Assembly: GCF_035621495.1 (NCBI RefSeq)
Contig: NZ_CP141821.1
Location: 1,826,760-1,890,759, forward strand
From: Thermococcus sp. SY098
GTDB taxonomy: Archaea; Methanobacteriota_B; Thermococci; Thermococcales; Thermococcaceae
Reading direction: 5' to 3'
DNA length: 64,000 nucleotides
Numbering within the stretch: the stretch's first letter is position 1; each line of letters opens with the position of its first letter. This document shows positions 37,252 to 46,319 of this stretch, one piece after another. Below the pieces are notes generated by a model, which made no database searches, was not told where the DNA came from, and was given only the letters and a program-made list of their open reading frames with translations. A program made the position numbers and the translations under genes.

Positions 37252-38286
37252 TCATCCCTTAAGGTTGTCTGGAACTTTTATGCCGTGTTCTTCATAATAT
37301 TTGACGGCTCCTGGGTGGAGTGGTATCATAAGACCATCAAAGGCATGCTTCATGTCGATCTGCTTTGCAACTTGGTGAGCCTTGGCTAATTCATCAATGT
37401 TCTCATAGAGTATCTTAGTAATCTCATAAACAACTTCGTCTGGCAAGTCTTTGTGAACGACAAGTGTTGCTTTGACTGCAATTGTTTGTGTGTCTTCGGT
37501 CATTCCTTTGTATGTTCCTTTTGGAATAATTACCTTAACATAGAAGGGATATCCCTGGTCATGAAGCTTTTTAATGACATCGTCCGGGATTGGAATTAAT
37601 CTAACTGGGACCTTAACTGCAATCTGATCAATTGCTGGTGCAGGATATGCAATAACTGTGAACTCAGCATCTACCTGTCCAAGGACTAAGCTTTGAGCAG
37701 CTTCCTCGAAGGTCTGGTAAACTGGTTCAATTTTGTCCCAGACTCCAGCTGCCTTGAGAACTCTCTCGGCTGTTGCAGCAACACCGCTACCTGCGGCACC
37801 AACGACAACCTTCTTACCGGCCAAGTCTTGGAGTGTTTTGATGTCGCTGTCGGCTCTTACAACAATCTGGACAGGTTCTGGATAGAGGGTTCCTATACCT
37901 CTGAGAACCTTAATTGGGTTGCCCTCGAACTGATATTTTCCTTCCCAAGCATACCAGGTAACATCATTCTGAGCTATAGCAACTTGGGCTTCTCCTTTTC
38001 CTATTGCTTTACAGTTAGCAACACTTGCTCCACTTGTGACGGCTTTTGCGGCAATTAGGTTACTCTTTTTGTTTATAACTTTTGCAAGCATTGAACCAAT
38101 TGCAAAATAGACGCTACCAGGACCAGAGCCGGTATAGATGGTAATTTCGTACTTTCCTTCTTCGTTCTTTGTCACAATCGGTGCTTGAGTTTGTGTGCCG
38201 GTTGTAGTTGTTTTTTGGGTACATCCTGCGGCTACTAAGGCCAACACCAAAACAAAAACCAAACCTAAGGCTTTCCACCTTCTCAT
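37252..38286 (-). CDS. TAXI family TRAP transporter solute-binding lipoprotein
   Basis: 344 residues. Signal peptide with lipobox ALVAAGC (Cys22) for lipid anchoring, then a Thr-rich linker and the TAXI domain: YTGSGPGSVYFAIGSMLAKVI, SGASVANCKAIGKGEAQVAIAQNDVTWYAW and LAGKKVVVGAAGSGVAATAERVL. A bacterial TAXI protein binds glutamate/glutamine, but ligand cannot be read here. Start chosen at ATG 38286 because GAGGTGG is just upstream; TTG 38301 is in frame but overlaps that site. Confidence 0.92.
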   Translation of the reverse strand: MRRWKALGLVFVLVLALVAAGCTQKTTTTGTQTQAPIVTKNEEGKYEITIYTGSGPGSVYFAIGSMLAKVINKKSNLIAAKAVTSGASVANCKAIGKGEAQVAIAQNDVTWYAWEGKYQFEGNPIKVLRGIGTLYPEPVQIVVRADSDIKTLQDLAGKKVVVGAAGSGVAATAERVLKAAGVWDKIEPVYQTFEEAAQSLVLGQVDAEFTVIAYPAPAIDQIAVKVPVRLIPIPDDVIKKLHDQGYPFYVKVIIPKGTYKGMTEDTQTIAVKATLVVHKDLPDEVVYEITKILYENIDELAKAHQVAKQIDMKHAFDGLMIPLHPGAVKYYEEHGIKVPDNLKG

Positions 38287-38400
38287 TTTTAGCCACCTCA
38301 AGGAAGTGGGGGGACTATGCCCCCCAGCATCTTAATTGTTTACAAACTTAAACATTATATATTTTTTGTTTTTTTGGAAGATTTACATACAAGTAAACAA
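38286..38400 (-). promoter_or_regulatory. promoter, hairpin leader and operator-like repeats of TAXI operon
   Basis: On the minus strand AATATATAATG (38363-38353) predicts a start near 38333. The leader then forms GGGGGG/CCCCCC with a six-base loop (38308-38325) before GAGGTGG (38299-38293). Inverted repeat TTTAC-N6-GTAAA sits at 38382-38397 upstream of the TATA, and a partial copy (TTTAC-N6-AAACA) at 38339-38354 just downstream of it. The same full repeat precedes the aminomutase-like gene at 40463-40478. Confidence 0.5.
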
Positions 38401-38427
38401 AGGAAAGGATAGAGAGGCGAAAATTTT

Positions 38428-40341
38428 TCAGTAGTAGTACCAGATTGTCCAGTAATCGTTGGGGTCTTCTCCTATACTTTCAAGGTACTCAAGGTATTCT
38501 TTGATTGGGACATCTGGATACGTATAGAGCTTGGTCTCGCTGATACCCTTTTCCCATGGATGCATAAGATATATCCTGCTTCCATCGGGTCTGATTCCAA
38601 CCAACTCCCTATCTTGCCATGCTCTCAGATGGTTCTTACCCATTCTTGGGACATTAAAGACAGGCTCGTCTGGTCTGAACTGTCCGGGTAATAGTCTTGC
38701 TTCTTCTTTTCTCTCCTGGACAACCCTTGCTATTGGCACGAGGTAATCTTTCTGCTCAATCTTACCCTTTGGATAGAATGTATAGTATGGGTCAATTCCT
38801 ACTTTTCTCAGAGCAATTCTCAATGCAACATTTTCGAATCTCCTGCTGACGTTTCTCTGATAAACAAGCTGGTTGTATATGTATATTCCTTGTCTTCTTA
38901 TCTTATATGCTGCTTCAGCCATTTCAGGTGTTACCTCATAAGCAGTCTCTACATGAGTTGAAATTGAAACGTTTCTTTTTCCTGGCTCTATGTATGAGCC
39001 AAGTATCTCTGCCAACTTATCGGTAATTCTCATTGGAACTGTCACAAAAATCCTGCTTCCCCACCTGATGTTAACAACATGATCAAATTCCGAGAGCCTG
39101 CTCATAATCTTGTCAATAATCTTGTCACTTAGCGCTAAAGGATCCCCACCGGTGATTAGGACGTCAAGCATCGACTCATGTTCACCAAACCACTCTATCG
39201 CTGCTTCAATCTTGTCCCATCCTGGGAATGAGCCTGCCATGAATGGCTCAAGAACTTCCCAGTTTCTCTGACAGTAAACACATATTTGTGGGCATGTGTC
39301 GTAAGCTTTGAGAATAGCTATTGTGACATATCTTCTTGTAATAAGGTCAAGTGGTGAAGTGTCGTGTTCTCCCATGAAGTCGAAGTAGTATTCTCTGTCC
39401 TCTCTATGCTGGAGCATGTTTGAGACATACCATGTGGGTGGCATTACTTGCCTTCTTACATGTCTGTCCTCTTTATATGGATTCTCAAAGTCCCAGAGGT
39501 GCAAATAGTAGGGAGTAATTCCCCAAGGTATGCCATACTTCACGGCGATTTCTACTTGTTTCAAATCTTCTTCTGGAACTTTTACTATCCCAAGTTCATT
39601 CAGTTCTCTAAGGGTTTCAAGACCTTTTTCTCTCTTTAGCACGTGGGAGAACTGCCATCTATAGTCAAACCATTCGTCCTCAGTTATGCCCCAGTATTCC
39701 ATAAGTTTTTCTCTCTGTTTCTTTCTCTTTTCAATAATATGCTTGTCAAGACCGCTCGGATACTTTTTGAGATAGCTCTTAATGTATTCCCATACTTTGT
39801 CGAGATACTCCGATCTCATAAGGGCAGCTTTTCTTCCTTTTATTTTGCTGAAATCAACAAATTTGACTCCAGCAGCTTCCAGTTTTGGTCCGAGCCATCC
39901 TTTTGAATATCCTGTTACTCCAGCCATTGCCTTGAAGAGGTGCTTGAACTCTTCCACAAAACCTTCTGTGATTATGCTTAGAACCCTTTTGTCGCCTTTT
40001 GTGGCTTTCCAGAGATACTCCAATGTAGAAAATCCAGCAGCCTTTTCGCCATATTCAGAGATTATGTTTAAGAACACATTTATAGCCTCGATGGCAAGCC
40101 ATCTGTCCATTGCATCGACGTCAATGTCCCCATTCTTGTATTTCCACAGCAAATCTTCAGCGAATCTTCTTAGCTTGTCTCTTGCTTCCTCAACATTTTC
40201 GCTGGTGAGCAGGATCTCTTTAATTTCAGGAAGAGGATCAAAAATTTTCAAAAAATCTTCATGATTAATTCCCTGTTTTAATCCCCAGGGGGACTCTTCA
40301 ATGTTAAACGTTGAGACTGCGCTTTCCATTTGCTTTTCCAT
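38428..40341 (-). CDS. KamA family radical SAM protein (lysine 2,3-aminomutase-like)
   Basis: 637 residues, longer than bacterial lysine 2,3-aminomutases (about 420-470) because of an N-terminal helical extension of about 250 residues. The cluster motif CPQICVYC is at about residues 349-356 and is followed by NWEV and the SAM region LDVLITGGDPLALSDK. The family uses PLP plus a 4Fe-4S cluster and SAM to move an amino group between carbons 2 and 3. Substrate (lysine, glutamate or other) cannot be decided. GAGGTGAT selects ATG 40341. Confidence 0.88.
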   Translation of the reverse strand: MEKQMESAVSTFNIEESPWGLKQGINHEDFLKIFDPLPEIKEILLTSENVEEARDKLRRFAEDLLWKYKNGDIDVDAMDRWLAIEAINVFLNIISEYGEKAAGFSTLEYLWKATKGDKRVLSIITEGFVEEFKHLFKAMAGVTGYSKGWLGPKLEAAGVKFVDFSKIKGRKAALMRSEYLDKVWEYIKSYLKKYPSGLDKHIIEKRKKQREKLMEYWGITEDEWFDYRWQFSHVLKREKGLETLRELNELGIVKVPEEDLKQVEIAVKYGIPWGITPYYLHLWDFENPYKEDRHVRRQVMPPTWYVSNMLQHREDREYYFDFMGEHDTSPLDLITRRYVTIAILKAYDTCPQICVYCQRNWEVLEPFMAGSFPGWDKIEAAIEWFGEHESMLDVLITGGDPLALSDKIIDKIMSRLSEFDHVVNIRWGSRIFVTVPMRITDKLAEILGSYIEPGKRNVSISTHVETAYEVTPEMAEAAYKIRRQGIYIYNQLVYQRNVSRRFENVALRIALRKVGIDPYYTFYPKGKIEQKDYLVPIARVVQERKEEARLLPGQFRPDEPVFNVPRMGKNHLRAWQDRELVGIRPDGSRIYLMHPWEKGISETKLYTYPDVPIKEYLEYLESIGEDPNDYWTIWYYY

Positions 40342-40480
40342 GCCTATCACCTCATGCCCATATTTGGGCATTAGTGCCCCTCAGATGCATAAGTGTACTT
40401 ATCACATCATTGGGGCTATTTTACAGATGTTAATGGATATATGTAGTGTTATATATTTTGCGTTTACAAGCATGTAAAAC
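40342..40480 (-). promoter_or_regulatory. promoter, K-turn leader and operator-like repeat of aminomutase-like gene
   Basis: Minus strand: TTTAC-N6-GTAAA at 40463-40478, TATA AATATATAA (40457-40449), predicted start near 40428. The leader holds a canonical kink-turn: CCCC (40415-40412), a three-base AAT bulge, GA-TG, an internal hairpin built on ATAAGT/ACTTAT, then CT-GA and GGGG (40380-40377). A second hairpin TGCCCA/TGGGCA (40370-40355) abuts the Shine-Dalgarno GAGGTGAT (40353-40346). K-turns are bound by L7Ae; regulation is inferred. Confidence 0.55.
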
Positions 40481-40775
40481 ATTACAAAATTCAAATTTAT
40501 CAGTTAATATAATGAAAAAATTTTACATAATTGGTCATTTCTTTCTAAAATTTTGCTGAACATTTCTAAATATATGGCTTATAATCCAAATTGCCTTGAT
40601 AAATGTAAATAATTGTTGAAAGAGTTGAAATGTTAAGGATATTGGTGTTGCTTGCTTGGATATATTATCCATCATAAAGTAATTTAGACATTGTATTAAG
40701 AATATAACACTTTACTGAGCTTTTACAAAAAGCCTTTTAATAATTAAACACTTGTGGTCATTTGGGGATGATTGG
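40481..40775. other. AT-rich intergenic stretch upstream of dtdA
   Basis: No gene or stable RNA recognised. It is very AT-rich and holds, near its right end, CCTTTTAATAA (about 40733-40743), a plausible TATA for the D-aminoacyl-tRNA deacylase gene. Confidence 0.4.
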
Positions 40776-41594
40776 ATGAAAATCATAATGACGACTAAAA
40801 TTGATTTGGCTTCAGCGAATATAAAGCAAAAACTAATTGAAAACTTTGGATTTAGGGAAAGTGATGCCAAATTTGACAGTAACGTAGTGTATAAGAAGGG
40901 AGACATTTTGATTCTTACAACAAATCAAGAGATGATATATTATGACTATTTAGACAAAGAAATCGAAAGGCAGCTAAGTATCAGACCAGAACTTATCATT
41001 TTTGCTTCAAGACATTCAAGCAAACAGAAACTGCCTACTTTGACAACTCATGTTACTGGAAACTGGGGTAAATCAATGTACGGTGGCAGAGATAACAGCT
41101 TGGCTATAGCCCAACCAACTGCAATGAAGCTGGCATTATTGAAAATGAGTGAGCTCAATGATTTGGGATGGATGGTCTGTTATGAGGCAACACATCATGG
41201 ACCGAGTGAAGTTAATGTCCCCTCGCTTTTCATCGAAATCGGTTCGAGCGAAAAAGAGTGGGTTAATGACAGAGCTGGAGAGATTTTGGCAGAGACAATA
41301 ATGTATGTCATCAGCAATTACTCAAAGAAGGACTTTAAAGTTGCTATTGGAATTGGTGGAGGACACTATGCCCCAAAGCAAACAAAAGTCGCACTGAGTT
41401 CAGAGCTTGCTTTTTCTCATATTGCAGCAAAGTATGCTCATCCTATATCCAGAGAGATGCTGCTAAAGTCTATTGAAAGAACAGCCGAACAAGTTGAGGC
41501 AATATACGTAGATTGGAAGGGCAGTAAAGGTGAAACAAGGCAGTTAGCAAGATCCTTGGCAGAGGAACTTGGCTTGGAGTTTATCAAAGATTAG
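40776..41594 (+). CDS. dtdA: D-aminoacyl-tRNA deacylase, archaeal type
   Basis: Removes D-amino acids wrongly attached to tRNA; the archaeal/plant DTD2 (GEK1) fold, 272 residues. Family stretches: [49 protein letters not shown] and [14 protein letters not shown], with several histidines around the presumed active site. The frame is open from 40752, but GGGGATGATTGG before ATG 40776 and [13 protein letters not shown] as N terminus argue for 40776. Single gene. Confidence 0.93.
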   Translation: MKIIMTTKIDLASANIKQKLIENFGFRESDAKFDSNVVYKKGDILILTTNQEMIYYDYLDKEIERQLSIRPELIIFASRHSSKQKLPTLTTHVTGNWGKSMYGGRDNSLAIAQPTAMKLALLKMSELNDLGWMVCYEATHHGPSEVNVPSLFIEIGSSEKEWVNDRAGEILAETIMYVISNYSKKDFKVAIGIGGGHYAPKQTKVALSSELAFSHIAAKYAHPISREMLLKSIERTAEQVEAIYVDWKGSKGETRQLARSLAEELGLEFIKD

Positions 41595-41660
41595 CTGGAC
41601 AAAATCTTTAAAGCATTTCATCTTCAAATTTAAGAATTAGCTGTGTAATCTTAGCTAAAA

Positions 41661-41669
41661 TTTATATAT
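41661..41669 (+). promoter_or_regulatory. TATA box of ftsZ
   Basis: TTTATATAT within AAAATTTATATATTG, predicted start near 41690, then AGGAGGGTG before ATG 41727. Confidence 0.55.
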
Positions 41670-41726
41670 TGCTTTAAACTACAGAATTTACCAGATGTTA
41701 AATTGTTTCCATAGGAGGGTGAAGAA

Positions 41727-42848
41727 ATGTTAAAGTTAATTGAAAGTGCAATAGAAAGAACATCCCAAGAGGCGGACAAGGTGAATGAAGTACAAGTTCC
41801 TCAAAGCGATGTTGATGAAGAGCTTAGAAGAATTTTAGAGCAGATACAGGCTAAGATCTATGTCGTTGGTGTCGGCGGTGCTGGTTGTAATACAATAAAT
41901 AGAATGATGGAAGTTGGTATTCAGGGTGCTAAGGTTATTGCAATTAACACTGATGCTCAGGATTTGCTCAAGGTTAAGGCTCATAAAAAGATACTCATTG
42001 GTAAAGATCTCACAAGAGGATTAGGGGCTGGAAACAATCCAAAAATCGGTGAAGAAGCAGCAAAAGAAAGTGAAAAAGATATCAGGGATGCTCTTGAAGG
42101 AGCGGATATGGTTTTCATTACCTGCGGCCTTGGTGGAGGTACTGGAACGGGTGCAGCTCCAATTGTTGCTGAACTGGCAAAGAAGATGGGGGCTCTAACA
42201 GTTTCCGTCGTTACACTCCCATTCACAGTTGAAGGCATTAGGAGAATCAAAAACGCTGAGTATGGTCTTGAAAGGCTCAGAAAGAACAGTGATACTGTTA
42301 TTGTAATACCAAATGATAAACTCATGGAAGTTGCTCCAAACTTGCCAATTCACTTAGCATTCAAAGTCGCCGATGAAATACTTGTCCAGGCGGTTAAGGG
42401 AATCACCGAACTCATAACGAAACCTGGCTTAGTTAACCTTGATTTCGCTGATGTTAGGGCAGTCATGAAAGATGGTGGCGTTGCAATGATCGGTATTGGT
42501 GAGAGTGACAGTGAGAAGAGAGCACTTGAAGCTGCAACACAGGCTTTAAACAGTCCATTGCTTGATGTTGATATCAGCGGTGCCAAAGGCGCGTTGATAA
42601 GCATTGCTGGAAGTGATGTAAAGCTTGAGGAAGCACAGCAGATAATTGAGCTTGTTACAAGCAAGCTTGATCCTGAGGCGCAGGTAATCTGGGGAATTCA
42701 GCTTGATGAGGAGCTTGGTAAAACTATAAGAGTTATGGTTGTAGTTACAGGTGTAAGCTCTCCATATGCCGTTGTTGAGGAGGAAGCAACATATTTCTCT
42801 GAAGAGGGTGAGAAAAAAGTCATTCACCTCGATCTGGAGGAACTTTGA
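41727..42848 (+). CDS. ftsZ: cell division protein FtsZ
   Basis: Tubulin-like GTPase forming the division ring, 373 residues. The GTP-binding core starts at about residue 46 with [17 protein letters not shown]; the tubulin signature [10 protein letters not shown] is near 135-144; the synergy loop region [15 protein letters not shown] provides catalytic acidic residues. A 40-residue acidic N-terminal extension precedes the fold, and no bacterial-type C-terminal FtsA-binding peptide is obvious. AGGAGGGTG precedes ATG 41727. Confidence 0.97.
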   Translation: MLKLIESAIERTSQEADKVNEVQVPQSDVDEELRRILEQIQAKIYVVGVGGAGCNTINRMMEVGIQGAKVIAINTDAQDLLKVKAHKKILIGKDLTRGLGAGNNPKIGEEAAKESEKDIRDALEGADMVFITCGLGGGTGTGAAPIVAELAKKMGALTVSVVTLPFTVEGIRRIKNAEYGLERLRKNSDTVIVIPNDKLMEVAPNLPIHLAFKVADEILVQAVKGITELITKPGLVNLDFADVRAVMKDGGVAMIGIGESDSEKRALEAATQALNSPLLDVDISGAKGALISIAGSDVKLEEAQQIIELVTSKLDPEAQVIWGIQLDEELGKTIRVMVVVTGVSSPYAVVEEEATYFSEEGEKKVIHLDLEEL

Positions 42849-42933
42849 TCTTCTCTTTTTACCCCAAACTTTTAAAACCCAAACCCATACCTAAGATTAA
42901 CAAAAGACTTAAAAAGCTACTGGGGTGTTAGAT

Positions 42934-43125
42934 GTGCCAACAAAAGGATACATGGAAAAACTTAAAAACTTCTTATCAGAGTCCAAAAGGGTTTTATTAG
43001 TCACAAAAAAACCAAGCGGCAAGGAGTATAAAATGGCCGCAAAAATAACAGGCCTTGGAATAATCCTTATAGGTCTAATAGGCATGATTATCCGTATTAT
43101 AGGTACTTTAATTACAGGTCAATGA
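42934..43125 (+). CDS. secE: protein translocase subunit SecE (Sec61 gamma)
   Basis: Small subunit of the SecYE channel, 63 residues: an amphipathic N-terminal helix ([33 protein letters not shown]) and one C-terminal membrane helix ([21 protein letters not shown]), the GLIGMIIR pattern being typical. GGGGTG at 42921-42926 suggests GTG 42934; GTG 42925 is an in-frame alternative. Spt5 follows 19 bases later, the standard archaeal order secE-spt5-L11-L1-P0-P1. Confidence 0.92.
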   Translation: MPTKGYMEKLKNFLSESKRVLLVTKKPSGKEYKMAAKITGLGIILIGLIGMIIRIIGTLITGQ

Positions 43126-43144
43126 CGGCCTTTTGGTGATGAAG

Positions 43145-43603
43145 ATGAGCGACAGCAAGATATTCGCAGTAAGGGTTACAGTGGGGCAGGAAGAAACAAC
43201 CGCCAGATTAGTTTATAGTAAAGCAAAAACATACAACCTGCCAATCTACGCTATACTAACCCCCTCAAAAGTTAAAGGATACATCTTTATTGAAGCGCCG
43301 AGTAAGAGCGCGGTTGATGAAGCTATAAGAGGAATAAGACACGCGAGAGGGACTCTTCCGGGAGAGGTTGCATTCAGCGAGATTGAGCACTTCCTTGAAG
43401 AGAAGCCAGCTGTCAGTGGCTTCGAGCCAGGAGACATAGTTGAACTCATTGCTGGGCCTTTCAAAGGCGAAAAAGCCAAGGTCATTAGGGTGGATGAGGC
43501 GAAGGATGAAATTGTCGTTGAGCTCATCGGTGCAATAGTTCCAATCCCCGTTACAGTTAGGGGTGAATACGTTAGGCTTATAAGCAAACGGTCAAAGGAG
43601 TAG
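43145..43603 (+). CDS. spt5: transcription elongation factor Spt5 (NusG-like)
   Basis: 152-residue archaeal Spt5: NGN domain ([43 protein letters not shown]) and a KOW domain ([24 protein letters not shown]). Binds the RNA polymerase clamp with Spt4 and raises processivity. GGTGATG is ahead; ATG 43139 or 43145 are both possible, the second gives the usual N terminus. Part of the secE-spt5-ribosomal operon. Confidence 0.96.
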   Translation: MSDSKIFAVRVTVGQEETTARLVYSKAKTYNLPIYAILTPSKVKGYIFIEAPSKSAVDEAIRGIRHARGTLPGEVAFSEIEHFLEEKPAVSGFEPGDIVELIAGPFKGEKAKVIRVDEAKDEIVVELIGAIVPIPVTVRGEYVRLISKRSKE

Positions 43604-43616
43604 AGGGGTGAAGAGA

Positions 43617-44111
43617 ATGCCAAAGCAAGTTGTTGAGGTTTTAGTTGAGGGTGGTAAGGCCACTCCTGGTCCTCCCCTTGGCCCTGCTATTGGTCCACTT
43701 GGATTAAACGTTAAGCTCGTCGTTGACAAAATAAACGAAGCAACAAAAGACTTTGCGGGAATGCAGGTGCCAGTGAAAATTATCGTTGATCCAGCAACAA
43801 AGCAGTTTGAGATTGAAGTGGGCACACCACCAGTTAGCCAGCTTATCAAGAAGGAGCTTGGACTTGAAAAGGGTTCAAGCGAACCAGTGAGAAACATTGT
43901 TGGTAATCTGACAATGGAGCAGGTCATAAAGATAGCAAAGGCTAAGAAGCACCAAATGCTTGCTGCTGATCTTAAAGCAGCTGCAAAAGAGGTCATTGGA
44001 ACAGCATTGAGCATGGGAGTTACAGTTGAGGGCAAAGACCCAAGGGTTGTGCAGAAAGAAATTGATGAAGGAGTTTACGACGAGATATTTGCAAAGGCTG
44101 AGGAGAGCTGA
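43617..44111 (+). CDS. rpl11: 50S ribosomal protein L11
   Basis: 164-residue stalk-base protein, binds 23S rRNA at the GTPase centre. Hallmarks: [41 protein letters not shown] and [27 protein letters not shown]-type C-terminal domain. GGGGTGAAGAG precedes ATG 43617 (frame opens at GTG 43608). Confidence 0.97.
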   Translation: MPKQVVEVLVEGGKATPGPPLGPAIGPLGLNVKLVVDKINEATKDFAGMQVPVKIIVDPATKQFEIEVGTPPVSQLIKKELGLEKGSSEPVRNIVGNLTMEQVIKIAKAKKHQMLAADLKAAAKEVIGTALSMGVTVEGKDPRVVQKEIDEGVYDEIFAKAEES

Positions 44112-44197
44112 TTTAGGGAAAAGTTTAAAAGCTCCTCTTTTTACGAAATTTTGATTTTTCAATTTAGCTTAAATAAAAAAGATTGGAGGTCAGAAAA

Positions 44198-44851
44198 ATG
44201 GCCTTTGACAGGCAAAAAATCGTGGAAGCGGTGAAGGAGGCTAAAGCCCGGGCTAAGCCGCGTAACTTCACACAGACCGTCGAAGTGGCAGTGAACCTTA
44301 AGGATATTGACCTCAGGAAGCCTGAGAATAGGTTCAAGCTTGAGGTTGTTCTGCCACATGGTAGAGGGAAGGATGTGAAGATCGCGGTCATCGCTGATGG
44401 TGCCGTTGCTGAAGCGGCTAAAAAGCTCGGGCTTGATGTTATTAGTGGTGAGCAACTTGAGGAAATAGCTAAGAGCCCAAGGGAAGCAAGAAAGTTAGCT
44501 AAGAAGTATGACTTCTTCATTGCCGCAGCACCGCTGATGCCGAAAATTGGTAGATATTTAGGTAGATACTTAGGTCCGAGAAACAAGATGCCAGTGGTTG
44601 TTCCACCGACACTGACAAACTTAGAGCCAATTGTCAACAAGCTCAAGAAGACGGTAAGAATACAGCTCAAGAACAATCCAGTCGTCCATGCTCCGGTGGG
44701 AACAGAGACCATGGATGATGAAAAGATTGCAGAGAATATAGAAACGGTTCTCAATGCGATCATTGGTAAGCTTGAGAGAGGAGAGAACCAAGTCAAGTCA
44801 GTGTACGTTAAGACAACAATGGGTCCAGCTGTAAAGGTGGAGGTGAGATAA
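44198..44851 (+). CDS. rpl1: 50S ribosomal protein L1
   Basis: 217-residue L1 stalk protein. Contains [61 protein letters not shown] and a C-terminal [17 protein letters not shown] before ATG 44198 fixes the start. In other archaea L1 represses its own operon by binding an mRNA mimic of its rRNA site; I could not identify that site with certainty here. Its stop overlaps the ATG of P0. Confidence 0.97.
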   Translation: MAFDRQKIVEAVKEAKARAKPRNFTQTVEVAVNLKDIDLRKPENRFKLEVVLPHGRGKDVKIAVIADGAVAEAAKKLGLDVISGEQLEEIAKSPREARKLAKKYDFFIAAAPLMPKIGRYLGRYLGPRNKMPVVVPPTLTNLEPIVNKLKKTVRIQLKNNPVVHAPVGTETMDDEKIAENIETVLNAIIGKLERGENQVKSVYVKTTMGPAVKVEVR

Positions 44852-45870
44852 TGGCTCACGTCGCTGAATGGAAGAAGAAAGAAGTAGAAAGACTCGCCGA
44901 GATTATCAAAAGCCACCCAGTAGTAGCGTTGGTAGATGTCGCTGGAGTACCAGCTTATCCCCTCTCAAAAATGAGAGAGAAGCTCAGAGGAAAAGCATTG
45001 CTCAGAGTCTCAAGGAACACACTCATCGAACTTGCAATCAAGAAGGCAGCAAAAGAGCTCGGAAAGCCAGAGCTGGAAAAGTTAGTTGACTATATTCAAG
45101 GCGGAGCTGCAATCCTTGCAACTGAAATGAACCCATTCAAGCTCTACAAGCTCCTCGAAGAAAGCAAAACACCCGCACCTGCCAAGCCCGGCGTTCCAGT
45201 TCCGAGAGATGTTGTTGTTCCAGCTGGTCCAACTCCACTGTCACCGGGTCCAGTTGTCGGTGAGATGCAGGCTTTAGGAATTCCAGCCAGGATTGAGAGA
45301 GGTAAGGTTACAATCCAAAAGGACACAGTTGTTTTAAAGGCTGGGGAGATTATCACCCCACAGCTTGCAAACATCCTTAACAAGCTCGGCATTGAGCCCC
45401 TTGAAGTCGGACTTAACCTGTTGGCAGCTTATGAGGATGGGATCATTTACACACCAGAAGTCCTTGCAATTGATGAGGAAGAGTACATAAACATGCTCCA
45501 ACAGGCTTACATGCATGCATTCAACTTGTCAGTCAACATAGCATATCCAACAGCCCAGACAATCGAAGCGATAATACAAAAAGCATTCCTCAATGCAAAG
45601 AGCGTTGCTGTAGAGGCTGGATACATCACAAAAGAGACTGCTGGAGACATATTTGGCAAGGCATTCAGGGTTGCCCTGCTCATAGCACAGCAGTTGCCAG
45701 AGGAGTTGCTTGATGAGAAGACCAAAGAGCTTTTAAACCAACAAGCTCAATTAGCAGTTGCCGCTCAACCTCAGCCAGAAGAGGAGAAAGTTGAAGAGGT
45801 TGAGGAGGAAGAAGAGGAGGAAGCATCTGAGGAAGAAGCCCTCGCTGGATTGGGGGCATTGTTTGGTTGA
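44851..45870 (+). CDS. rplP0: acidic ribosomal protein P0 (L10)
   Basis: 339-residue stalk scaffold protein. N-terminal L10 domain ([36 protein letters not shown]), a middle insert with [22 protein letters not shown], helices that hold P1 dimers and the acidic tail ending [12 protein letters not shown], identical in its last residues to the P1 tail. ATG overlaps the L1 stop (A of TAATGG). Confidence 0.97.
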   Translation: MAHVAEWKKKEVERLAEIIKSHPVVALVDVAGVPAYPLSKMREKLRGKALLRVSRNTLIELAIKKAAKELGKPELEKLVDYIQGGAAILATEMNPFKLYKLLEESKTPAPAKPGVPVPRDVVVPAGPTPLSPGPVVGEMQALGIPARIERGKVTIQKDTVVLKAGEIITPQLANILNKLGIEPLEVGLNLLAAYEDGIIYTPEVLAIDEEEYINMLQQAYMHAFNLSVNIAYPTAQTIEAIIQKAFLNAKSVAVEAGYITKETAGDIFGKAFRVALLIAQQLPEELLDEKTKELLNQQAQLAVAAQPQPEEEKVEEVEEEEEEEASEEEALAGLGALFG

Positions 45871-45918
45871 CGCGCATCTAATAATTGAAAACTAAAGCTA
45901 ATTTGGAGGTGTAAGGAG

Positions 45919-46233
45919 ATGGAGTATGTATACGCTGCTTTATTGTTACACGCCGCTGGAAAGGAGATAACTGAGGAGAACCTTAAGGCTGTATTGGAGG
46001 CTGCTGGAGTTACTCCAGACGAAGCAAGGATTAAGGCATTGGTTGCTGCACTTGAGGGAGTTAACATCGATGAAGTCATTGAGAAGGCTGCAATGCCAGT
46101 TGCAGTTGCTGCTGCTCCAGCTGCTGCTCCAGCCCCAGCTGAGGAAGCTCCAGCTCAGGAAGAAGAGGAAGAGGAGGAAGAAGAGGCAAGCGAAGAAGAG
46201 GCTCTCGCTGGACTTGGAGCCCTCTTCGGCTGA
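45919..46233 (+). CDS. rpl12: 50S ribosomal protein P1 (L12)
   Basis: 104-residue acidic stalk protein that recruits translation GTPases. N-terminal dimerisation helices ([30 protein letters not shown]), an Ala/Pro hinge, a Glu run and the terminal LAGLGALFG that contacts factors. GGAGGTG precedes ATG 45919. Last gene of the L11-L1-P0-P1 run. Confidence 0.97.
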   Translation: MEYVYAALLLHAAGKEITEENLKAVLEAAGVTPDEARIKALVAALEGVNIDEVIEKAAMPVAVAAAPAAAPAPAEEAPAQEEEEEEEEEASEEEALAGLGALFG

Positions 46234-46319
46234 AGTCTCTCTTTTTCCCTCATTCTATTCCTTCATTTCGAATTTTCTATTCGGCATAAAGCTTATCTTT
46301 TTGAAATCCCACTCACTCA

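Noticed and set aside
45780-46233. Repeated acidic coding stretch (Glu runs then LAGLGALFG) in two genes, looking like a recent DNA duplication
   Set aside because: This is the normal shared C-terminal tail of stalk proteins P0 and P1, not a new repeat.
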